From: Rotaria sp. Silwood1
Lineage: Eukaryota > Rotifera > Eurotatoria > Philodinida > Philodinidae
Direction of reading: 5' to 3'
Assembly: GCA_905250075.1 (NCBI GenBank)
Contig: CAJNOP010000107.1
Coordinates: 551-64,550, forward strand
Length of the DNA: 64,000 nucleotides
The notes under the pieces were generated by a model. The model was not told where the DNA came from and ran no database searches. It saw nothing but the letters and a program-made list of their open reading frames with translations. The translations under genes and the position numbers were made by a program. Of the stretch, positions 34,885-45,179 are shown piece after piece (the first letter of the stretch is position 1; each line of letters starts with the position of its first letter).

Positions 34885-37800
34885 ATGTACGTTGTCAAAT
34901 CCTCAAAGCAACGATCATATGTTAAACGTAAAGTGGATGTCACTGACAATAAATTTGAGGATGTGGTGCAGAAAGTTGATGACAGTGCTATTGGATTCGA
35001 TCATTCAATTCATCAAAATAAATTAGAAGATGCTCGGGTATGTATTATATGACTTTGTTGTTCATTATAGTTTTGCAAAAGTCAGATTTTTATCATTACA
35101 AGTTACATACATGTTGTTATCGATTTATCTCTGATAGCAAGTCGTCTGTGATGTTTCAAAAAATAATTGAAGATCTTCGATTTTGACGCGAGTGAAATTT
35201 GAACAGATGATATTAATCGATCATTATAGCCCCGGTTGATTTTTCGGATATATTTTCGATTTAATTTAGAGTAGTTCATATTCAGAGCTTAAGTACACTT
35301 TGTTAGGAAAGATCCACGGAGAAAAAATGTACTCCTGTACTTCAAAAGTACAAAGCAGTACGCTTTTTCATCTTTGGAAGAAATCCGTGTAAGCATCGAC
35401 CCATGTGTTTATGATGGTCTTTTTAATACATCTTAGAAAAATGCAATGATTTTCTTTTACGAAAAATTTAGATGTGTGTAATGTGATATTTATAGTTTGC
35501 AATAGAATCTTGTCAAGAAAAATCGTGCTTGCTTTTTGGAAGAGTTCAGAAAATGATAAATGAGCGTAATCAAAAAGTTCAGTCGAATTTATCAGCTCGA
35601 CTGAATTAAGAGTCAACGATATAATGATATCAATGGAATCTTGATCCAGTGTGGCAATCAATGTACCGCAATACTATTTATAATAGACTTGGAACCAGTA
35701 CCAAATCGCCCGATTTGTCAATGTCTGATTTTTTTACTTTTTTTTATTGGTTTTCATAGTTCAGAAATATATAAGGTGGAAAGTTGTCAATAGATAAATT
35801 TCTAGTCGTCATCAAAAACACAGCTTTTGAGCTGAAACTCATGCTTTTTCATAGCATGAGAAGATCATCAAATTATAATGAATGTATTGGCCAACTAATG
35901 CTTTTGGACTAATTTTAACCAGCTGTTAGAAATTCTCGATGGCTAGTAACTTCAATTTATGTACTCGTTACATAAATGTTAGAGAAAATTTCTTTTTGTT
36001 GTGGACGTTTTTCTAACTGCTAGCTGATACAACTGTGGAAGTATCTAGAAATTATAATCCTTAAAAATAGGAAGTATGGTATAAAAATTGAGCTTTCTAG
36101 TTCATTTTGCTTTCATATCAACAGTACTAGTGTAATACAGATCTTGAAGTCTTTAGTTTTGTTATATAATGATTGCAATTAAATAAACTCTAATATAATC
36201 AATTCTTCTAGAAGTAGGTGAAAAGTTTTGAAAACCTTCTTACTGATTTCTTAACATGAGTATAAATGGAATGCTACAAATTAAAACAAGAGTAACTACT
36301 CTTAGAAATCTTAACAGTATTCTAAGTTTCACATTGTAAGTCTTTGTGTAACTGTGTTAATGAACTTTTTCTCAAAAATCTATTAAGTTAATTGATAATT
36401 TTAAGCGTATCGATTTTTTTGTCAGTGAATTCTGCAATTGAACTGATCGATTTCGTTCGATTGAAAAAATTGAACTGATTTCAAGCTTGGTTTATATACA
36501 TTATGTTATGTGCTAAATTTCGAGAAAAATGAAGAAAAATCATTGTGTATCTTTTGAAACGATTTTATTTTTGTAAGTTTTTGGTGCTATGTAACAATAG
36601 AACAGAAACAGTGAAGTATGATTAGATGCACAATTGAATGATTGTCATAATGTTAATGAGACTTAATCATTCTAGACGCATTGCTGCAATGCAATAACAT
36701 TGGCTATAAATATAAGATGACATAGTGTCATTTACGCAACAGAACTCAAGTGATATAGAAGTAAAACTGTTAGTTCACGAGATCTAGTCTAGTTTAAGTT
36801 GAGTGAGTTCGTAAATGTTGATCTTGTCTGTATTCACGCAACATTTTCACGTACTTACTTAATATGTAGTCAACTATCATTTTTTTTCTACGTTAATACA
36901 TTTTTGCATATCCATAACAAATACGTTAGGTTATTTAAAAGCAGAAAACAGAAATCTTCGTTTTTGAGGAAGTTTTCGTCATATAGTATAAATATCCACG
37001 ATAGTGATATATCATCATCAGGACATATCACGATGTACAAGTTGCCAGATTTTCTTAATAACTAACTTTTAAGTATTGATACTGATCGACAAAATAGAAT
37101 TTCGTGAGAGCTTACATAACAACGAATTGATTGATAATAAAATATTTTTTGACATGTAGAACGATAAAGAGACGAATGATCAACAGCAAATAACAAGCGA
37201 AAACGATTCACAGTTGCAATTACATGAGTTTCCACAGAACTTGAATGAAGAAGAAAAAATTCATGGAAAGAAACATGGAGTCGCGAAAAAAGATCTTGAT
37301 GATACGACAGATAACTCAATTAGTAAAAATCATCGAGTCGTAGACACTTCTACTGCCGAAGAAAATCCGAAAAAAACACATGGGATCGTTAATAATGAAA
37401 ATATTAACCTTGATCCTATTGTGGAATACGCTGAGGAACCTTTATTACCATTAGCAGAGGCATGTGCTCCACTGATCAACATCGTTGACGATATCTTGAC
37501 TTACGTTCAATTGGCTCTCGATGAAACTCCAGAGGAACCAGCAGATGGTCTGACAGTCGATGAAAGTGCATCGATTCGTCTTTATACGATCGAATGGCCA
37601 GGCTCTCATCGAAGTCTCTATTCCAAACTTAATCGTACTCTTAAGGCCGTCGATCGCGAGGAACTTCGTCCCTATTTTAAGTACCTGAAACTACTTTTAA
37701 CTGCTCTAGTTAAACTACCATGCGTTCCATCAATGACTATCTGGCGAGGAGTCACCAAAGATTACAGTGCTAGTTTTCCACCTGGAGAACTTGTAACATG

Positions 37801-40800
37801 GTGGACCTTTTCATCTTGCACAACTACAATGACGGTACTTGAGAACAACATGTACTTGGGTACAACAGGCTCGCGAACGCTCTTCTCCATCGAAGCCATC
37901 AATGGTCGAGCAATACGAGATCATTCACATTTCGCTACTGAAGATGAAATTCTTCTTCTACCTGGTACACACATGGAAGTTCAATCACAAATGATTCCAG
38001 CGACTGATCTTCACATTATTCATTTAAGACAGATCATTCCGAATGAAGTACTTTTGAAGCCTCCTTTTGAAGGTACCTTGAACGTTTTCAATATTTCATT
38101 TTAAATTGAATTATTTCTCTGTACAGGTGCATGTCTTTATCCTAAAACTACGTACGTATCACTTTCTTTTCTCATCAAATTATATTTTTAACGAGAATTT
38201 TATATTAATTTGTAGGCAAAAATGGTATCACAAGAAAAGATTTATTCTTCTAATGTTTCTATTAACGATTATTACCTTGGGAGCAATTATTCTTGGCTCT
38301 GTTTTAGGATCAACACTAACCAAGAAAGTACCAAGTAGGATTCTTCTTAGTCAGTCGAGTTCGAAAATAAGCAATGTCCTATTTCGTGTGTGTATCAGAA
38401 GAGATATAGTCATGATGCTAAATGAAACTCGATCATGTTTTAAGACAATGATTATTATCTTTAATAATAATGATAAACAAGAGTTCTGAGTACTATTGAA
38501 AACGATCAGTCTTAATTCCAATAGAGAGATACTTTTAGAAAAATAGCATGGAGCAGCACATAAAAGATTCTTCTCCTAGATATAGTAGGTGAAAATTCGG
38601 TTCAAACTATACTCAATGTAGAAAGTTTACAAGAATTTTCTTTTAAAAACATGCTGACCTATTCAAATTCTCTAGAAAGTATGCATTATTGTTTGAATGC
38701 GTTTAGTGAGCTTTGAGAAACTCTAAATTTTTCGTTTCATGTTGCCAAGTTCTTATCTGCAAAAAATTTATGCTGTTCTATGTGGAAAATGTTACCGATC
38801 TTGAGATCAGTATAGACTCTCTCAGTCTGAATGGAATATGAGAACGGGATATTATTAAGCGGTCAGTAAAATAAATGAAATGGTCAGTAAAATATATGAA
38901 ATGATCAGTAAGATAAATGGTCAGTAAAAAATGTATAAATGATCAGTAAAAAGATTAAATGGTCAGTACTTAGATTATCACTCATATAAAAAAAAAGATT
39001 GGAAAAAATCTGATTTTAATCGATTTTTTTGTGATTAAAAATCGATTAAAATGGGACAGTTTTAACCAGGTTTTTAATCAAGCTAGTGATTAAAATAAAT
39101 TAAATTTATAAATATCCATTTTAACCGATTAAAATTTTTTCATTGACTATTTTACTCAATTTTAGTCAGATTATTCGATTTTTAATCTATTAAAATCGAT
39201 TAAAATTTTTAAATCGATTTTAATCAATTCTAATAGTTTTTCTTTTTAAATGAATAAGTACCAATTGATATCGAGTCTTGAAGCATGGAATTTATGTCAA
39301 AGGTCGATCTAGCATCATATCTACTAATTTTCCGAGGCAAGGAGTCCGAAAAAGCGATCGAACATCTGAGTTTTCAACATAAAGTTTGAGAAAACGCATT
39401 TTACCGTCGCCGCCATTAAAATTAATATTTATAAATTTAATTTATTTTAATCACTGGTTTGATTTAAAAAATCGATTAAAATTAGATTTTTTCCAATCTT
39501 TTTTTTATATGAGTGATAGTCTAAGTACTGACCATTCAATCTTTTTACTGATCATTTATATACTTTTTACTGACCATTTATCTTACTGACCATTTCATCT
39601 ATTTTACTGATCATTTAATTTATTTTACTGACCGCTTAAATAGTAGCCTATGAGAACAAGTAACAAGTTTGAATCTAGCCTATGTATTTTTTCATTTCAC
39701 TTAGTTCCAAAATATGTTTGCACGAATCCTTACACATCTCCAATCAGCTATGATATTGGTAATACTCCAATGTCTGCAACATTCGGTGATTTCAACAATG
39801 ATGGAATACAAGATCTAGCTGTAGTCAATCAGGGAGACAATACTATGAATGTGGTGTTTGGCACTGATAAAGGCACCTTTCCAATTGACACGACGTATAT
39901 GACTGGTGTCAATCCAATCTCCGTGACATCCGGTGATTTCAATCATGATGACTTATTGGATTTGGCTGTGGCAAATTTCAATGAAAACACGATTAGTGTA
40001 CTACTTGGTAATCAGAAAGGAGGCTTTACAACTCAAACAAAGTATGAAACAAGAGAAGATCCAATCTCTATTACATCAAGTGACTTTAACCACGATGGTC
40101 ATCTGGATTTAGCCGTAGCTATTTTTCGTGATAATAGTGTTAGTGTATTTCTTGGTTATGGCAACGGAACATTTAGCACAGCAATTCTACATGGGGCAGG
40201 AAGATGGCCAATTTTTATAATATCAGATGATTTCAACAATGATACGAATATCGATTTGGCAGTGGCAAATGGGGCCCAAAACACTCTCAGTATATTGCTT
40301 GGTAATGGCAATGGATATTTTCAGACTCCATTAAAATTTGAAACGGGCGATTATCCACGTTGGATCACATCGGGTGATTTCAATCACGATCAAAAACAAG
40401 ATCTTGCAGTAACTAATAAACTCAATAATAGCGTTAGTGTCCTATTCGGCAATGGTGATGGGACATTTCAGTCTCAAGTTAAGTATAAGACCGGAGCATA
40501 TCCAAACTCTATCATATCAGGTTATTTCAACAATGACAATAATCTAGATTTAGTAATTACCAATCAAATAGATAACAGTATAAGTATACTACTCGGCTAT
40601 GACAATGGAACCTTTAACGAACGATTAACATATAGTACTGGTAATTTTCCATTTGGCTTGACATCGGGTGATTTCAACAATGATACAAATTTGGATTTAG
40701 CTGTGACTAATTCTAATGAGAGCACAGTTAGTGTATTATTTGGTAATGGAAACGGAACGTTTCAAGCTCAAATAATATATTCGACTGGTTTGACACCAAA

Positions 40801-41782
40801 TGCAATTCTATCGAATCATTTCAATAATGATACAAATTTGGATTTGATAGTAGCAAACGTTGACGACAATTATATTGATCTGATGTTAGGTACAAAAAAT
40901 GGAATTTTTCAGGCTAGAATAACGTATGCCGTTGGGCAAAACCCTCGAGTTGTAATATCAGGTGATTTTAATAATGATAAACGACTAGATTTGGTAGTTG
41001 CCAACTCCGCAGATAACAATATCGGTGTTTTCATAGCCGATAGAAACGGATTCTTTCAGTCTCAAGTGACATATACCACTGGCAAGTCACCAATATCTAT
41101 CACGTTGGGTGACTTTAACAATGACACAAATTTAGATTTAGCTGTGGTGAATAATCTCGATAATAGCTTTAATATATTTCTTGGTAATGGTGATGGAATT
41201 TTTCAGACTCCAAGTACATATAATACTGGTAATGCACCAAGCTGTATAACAACGAATGACTTTAATAATGATAAAAAGTTAGATCTAGCTGTGACGAATT
41301 ATAACGAAAATAATGTCATGGTGATGTTGGGCAATGGAGACGGTTCTTTTCAAAGTCCTATAAAGTATGAGACTGGCAAGAAACCGAGCTATGTTATATC
41401 AACTGATTTGAATCAAGATGGAAGAAAAGATCTAGTAGTAACAAATTTCGGTTCAAACACTATAATCATATTTCTAAGTAATGACAGTGGACCATTTCTC
41501 ATTGAAATGCAATATAGCGTTGGTAAGCAACCGATTTCAGTTGTATCGGATGATTTTGACTATGATGGCAAGATGGATCTGGCAGTATTATGCTCTGCCT
41601 CAAACAGTATTAGTATACTACGAAACGCAAGCAGAACGTTCTCATCTCAGACAACGTTAGGAGCGGGTTGTGGACCTACTTCTATAACAGCGGTTCGTTC
41701 AAACTACGACAAAAAAATAGATCTTGCAATAACGAATAGAGGTACTAACGAACTGACTATCTTCCGCAATATGTGCCTATAA
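34885..41782 (+). CDS. ART - transmembrane - FG-GAP/VCBS repeat protein, 5 exons
   Basis: Exons by splice sites: 34885-35037, 37160-38072, 38127-38151 (25-bp microexon), 38216-38334, 39705-41782. All join in phase, giving about 1,095 aa. The N-terminus is charged, then an ART domain (about 145-350) with Arg247 in IWRGVT, FSSCTT as the S-motif and TEDEILL (E312/E314) as ExE. It ends GACLYPKT, followed by KKR and a single membrane span (FILLMFLLTIITLGAIILG, about 373-395). Then come 14 tandem repeats of the type GDFNNDxxxDLAV, an integrin-like Ca-binding FG-GAP/VCBS propeller. Basic residues before the span predict a cytosolic ART and extracellular propeller (type II). Exon 1 is the least certain, because its intron is 2.1 kb. 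Intron 4 carries a TTAA transposon. It could sense an extracellular ligand and ADP-ribosylate inside (inference). Confidence 0.8.
35038..37159 (+). other. putative 2.1-kb first intron of the ART-VCBS gene
   Basis: Donor CGG|GTATGT and acceptor TGACATGTAG|AACG. No gene is seen inside; the frames at 35368 (minus) and 36799 (plus) have no recognisable domain. A small hairpin-like sequence sits near 35327-35362 (GTACTCCTGTACTTC / AAGTACAAAGCAGTAC). Confidence 0.5.
38859..39635. mobile_element. 777-bp TTAA-flanked inverted-repeat transposon in ART-VCBS intron 4
   Basis: Termini are GCGGTCAGTAAAATAAAT and its reverse complement, bounded by TTAA on both sides (38855-38858, 39636-39639), the piggyBac-type target duplication. 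The arms are long: left 38859 to about 39115, right about 39418-39635, with high identity over at least 145 bp. Each arm contains five to six iterations of (G/A)TCAGTAAA(A/T)...AAATG, then AATCGATTTT-rich sequence. There is no transposase. The element lies entirely within an intron, so splicing should remove it. Confidence 0.92.
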
Positions 41783-42366
41783 ACAATTGATCGAATTTCA
41801 TTCCAACCCAACACAATTTGTTTTTTTTCATACTTTACTTTCGACTGTTTCATTGGGTGTTTGTTTTTTTCTTTTAAAGAAATATCTTATAATAAACATA
41901 TGTTTAGTTATGAATATTTATTTCTCTGATCGTGTTGTTGCTTTCTAGCATCATGTTATTCGAAAAATATTATGAAAAACATGAAGATATAACCAAATAG
42001 TACAGGAAACAATAGACAAATGGAAAAGTGCGCAATCTATGGACCAAAGATTTTTTTAATAAAAATATTTGTTCATCTTAATTGAATTCTACAGGGTGAT
42101 TATAGAATTATTGATGATATATAGTCAAAAGAAAGTTATTCTAAAAAGTAAACCTTTCATTTCTCTCGTCAGCAGAGTGAAAATCAACCAACTTGTACGT
42201 ACGCGATAGTGTATTTCAGTCTAGTTTTCATCTGTTTCTTGAGTTCAATTCATCGTTATTCTTAGAAATTTTTTTATGTGGAAGGAACGACAAAAATTTT
42301 CGAATAGAATCACACTTACAAAGTCAAGACTTTCTCAGTTAATCTCATTCAACTCTAGTCAATTGT
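41783..42366. other. 3' flank of the ART-VCBS gene
   Basis: AATAAA at 41890-41895, about 110 bp after the stop, is a plausible polyadenylation signal. Otherwise AT-rich without features. Confidence 0.5.
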
Positions 42367-42374
42367 GTGACTAA

Positions 42375-42591
42375 CAGGGGCGGCGCGAGCGGGGGGGGGG
42401 GGGGGGGTACCCCCCTCCTGCTTTTGAAAATTTTCGTTTTTTTTGCTCAACAATACCTCAAAATTTGATGTTTTTTCACATTTTCTCCCATTTTTCGAAA
42501 GTACCCCCCCCCCCCAGAACATTTCTTCCTCAGATTTTCTCCGATTTTTCGAAGGTACCCCCCCTGCTTTGACCTCTTCGCGCCGCCCCTG
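42375..42591. mobile_element. 217-bp hAT-type MITE with G-run/C-run arms
   Basis: TIRs are CAGGGGCGGCGCGA and its exact reverse complement TCGCGCCGCCCCTG. The 8-bp target duplication GTGACTAA lies at 42367-42374 and 42592-42599, exact. After the left TIR comes a run of G followed by GTACCCCCC, and two GTACCCCCC-type runs recur inside. Non-coding. The eight-base duplication and CAGGGGCGG end are typical of hAT elements. Confidence 0.95.
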
Positions 42592-42599
42592 GTGACTAA

Positions 42600-44660
42600 G
42601 AACATTTCAACATGAACGAACTTCTTTCATCCTGTTTAGCACTTTGTTTTTCATTTTCTTATTGAAGCTCGTGAGAGATTTTCTAGCCTTTCACACAAAC
42701 TGTGTTTTCATTAGTCACTTTACATTGACTACAGATAATCATCATCCTTCTATTGTCACTTATTGCTCTTTTATGAATTATGATAGAAATAAGCAAACTT
42801 GAATTTGGTTTATTCGAAAGAAAAATGCACTCAAACGATTAATAGTAATTGTATCAAGAGATAAGCAGTTGAATTTGTTCGAAAATGATACAACTTATTT
42901 GTATGTTGTACGGAGTCAGTTGCACAAGATTACGATTTTGTAAATATGACCATATGTGAGAATTTTTACCTTTTCTTCTACAAAAAAATCACTGTTTATT
43001 TATGAGAAAAAAAATTGACTAGGGTGGATGTAGATGTGATGTCGGGCTAATAGAAAGTCTTTATTCACACTCATATCGCACATTCATTTTGATACACATA
43101 GCTTGGATGCAAAAAAATAGGTTGTGTTCGACGACCAGTAACCATCACTGATTATAATTCAGTGGGGGAGTGCTTGCAACAACAGAAAACAACGACAGTA
43201 AGAGTAATAAGAACTGGAACACGAGGAGTAGGAAGACCATGAGGACTAGCATGGCAATAGATTGCACATAACATCATGATAAGATAGAAATACAGATAGA
43301 TAGGCTATCTATAAATGCTTTAATGAAAATATCGAGAAGAGAAAGCCTTATAGTTTGAAATATCTTTCTTCGTGTCTCCAATACGTGCTTTACTATGAGT
43401 ATTTTTATTTTCCTACTAAAGTGTATGATATACAGTATTAAACAAATCTATCAGTTAATAAAAATGTGAATTAAAAGTCAGAATACTTCTTGTCTGAGAT
43501 TCTTTGATTTCTGCTATATTTACAGAAATTTCACTCTTTTAGCTCTTTTTTGTTGTCAAATCATAGAACTTTTTCATTGAAAACTTACTGAATGATTGGT
43601 ATTCTAATCTTAGGTATCCCACAATAATATAAAAATCCTTCACTACAAATACAAATAATCAAAGATTTCGAGTAGTCTCCCTATATTCGAATGTGAAGAA
43701 ATGTTGAGTAAACGCAATCTCGTTACATATATTCGAAACTCATGGAGTACTCCAGGCAAAAAGAATCGAGAAGTCAAAACTCGACGACTGACACTCCTAA
43801 TCCTGTTATAATATCAAAAATGATCAATTATCGAACAATCATCAAATTTCTACCAATAACCTAGTCACAACGCACATATACATTGTTTTCCATCAGTTTT
43901 CTTGCTATAATAAGAACAATATTTATCCATTTTTGCTAGTAGAATTCTTTTGACTTATAAATAGTTTTCAATACACAATGTTTACAAAAGTTTATCTAAA
44001 ATTCTTTTGTTATTTCGGTTAGTGCGAAATAGAACTATTCAAATATAAAATGGAAAAAATATATTTCTAAGAAGTGAAACAATGACTTATCCCATGGCTT
44101 GAAATATTTTTTTCTATGCTTGCGAACGACGAATCTATGCTGCAAAATATTCGATTTACGAAATTACTTTATAATGTAGCAAATTTTCATTCTATACATA
44201 AATACTCCAAATAATAATTTCAAGAGTATCTATTAATTCTATTGAACTTTTCATTAATTGATCATGGACTTGATGCTTCGACAATATCGAAATCTTTCGC
44301 TATATTAATATTAACTCGCTCTCTCTATAGCTTATGTTATGTAGATATACATTTGATCTTTCTTATTTGTACCGTTCACTGTAATAAATGACGATTTCCT
44401 TGTCTGATTTTCATGTACTTTTATTTACATGAACATCTGAATCAAACGTTGATTTTTCTTTCATTATTATAAATAAATTTATATTTATACTTTTGAGACA
44501 TTTTAGTTTGAAAATCAGAAGACAGTAGTATACTGCATTCAACGGAAAAAGAAATGTGCCCTAGCGCAATCTATACTGTATTCCTATTCAGATCACTATT
44601 CTTCATATGTTAATATATGCATTCTGACTAAGACGAACAAAGACAAAATGCTCGTTGTTG
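42600..44660. other. AT-rich intergenic region
   Basis: No gene recognised. A decayed fold-back element lies at 43021-43085 (listed separately). Confidence 0.5.
43021..43085. repeat. degenerate TGTGGG fold-back element
   Basis: AGGGTGGATGTAGATGTG, about 25-bp spacer, then CACACTCATATCGCACATTC. It starts with the AGGGTG terminus shared by other copies. Confidence 0.7.
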
Positions 44661-44662
44661 TC

Positions 44663-44674
44663 AAATATATATAA
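44663..44674 (+). promoter_or_regulatory. TATA-like box of the Cys-rich gene
   Basis: AATATATATAAG about 55 bp upstream of the start codon, followed by a short leader containing an A-run. Confidence 0.5.
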
Positions 44675-44726
44675 GTCAAAGGACTGATTACAACAACAAA
44701 AAAAGGTATCTAAATTTAGTAGAAAC

Positions 44727-45179
44727 ATGTTAATTGTAGTCACTATTTTTATTTTATTAACAAATTCGTTTCAAACATACGGCTTATGTTCAGATGATAG
44801 TGAATGTCCATATTATTGTGGCAATAATAGAAAATGTCAAAAACCAATATCTCGAGGTGAAAAATGCTCTGGCTATATTCATCATATTCGAGAATGTGAT
44901 ACTGCATCTTGGTGCCATCCCGACACAAACTCAACTTGTCAACTTTTGAAAAATATCGATGAAAAATGCGAATATGATTACTCTTGCATCGATAATTACT
45001 GTGATTTGAAAACAAATACTTGTCAGTATCGACAATTCATCGGTGAATATTGTCAAACAAGTCGATCATGTCATTCAAATTATTGTAACCCGGACACAGA
45101 CACATGTCAACCAATAAAAACATTGTTCTTTGAAAAGCTGCTATTTGTATGTCTTATACTTCTTGTTCTTTGTAAATAG
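44727..45179 (+). CDS. small secreted or anchored Cys-rich protein, 150 aa
   Basis: Signal peptide (MLIVVTIFILLTNSFQTYG, 1-19), an ectodomain with 16 Cys, and a hydrophobic C-terminus (LLFVCLILLVLCK) ending just before the stop, which suggests a GPI signal or tail anchor. The cysteines fall into four groups; the last two share exact spacing C-x5-C-x4-C-x6-C (Cys 81-99 and 109-127) with a matching Y/NYC(D/N)xxTxTCQ block, so they are internal repeats. The fold resembles Dickkopf/EB-type Cys-rich modules, but no family is claimed. Single exon. AATAAA at 45259-45264 is a likely polyadenylation signal. Function unknown; adhesion, matrix or defence are all possible. Confidence 0.85.
   Translation: MLIVVTIFILLTNSFQTYGLCSDDSECPYYCGNNRKCQKPISRGEKCSGYIHHIRECDTASWCHPDTNSTCQLLKNIDEKCEYDYSCIDNYCDLKTNTCQYRQFIGEYCQTSRSCHSNYCNPDTDTCQPIKTLFFEKLLFVCLILLVLCK

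Noticed and set aside
36799-37065. ORF of 88 codons within the putative first intron of the ART-VCBS gene
   Set aside because: No recognisable domain and no splice or promoter support.
37214-38104. ART gene ending at FNISF as a free-standing protein
   Set aside because: A donor at GAAG|GTACC and the following microexon continue the frame through a membrane span in phase; the short form remains possible only as an unspliced product.
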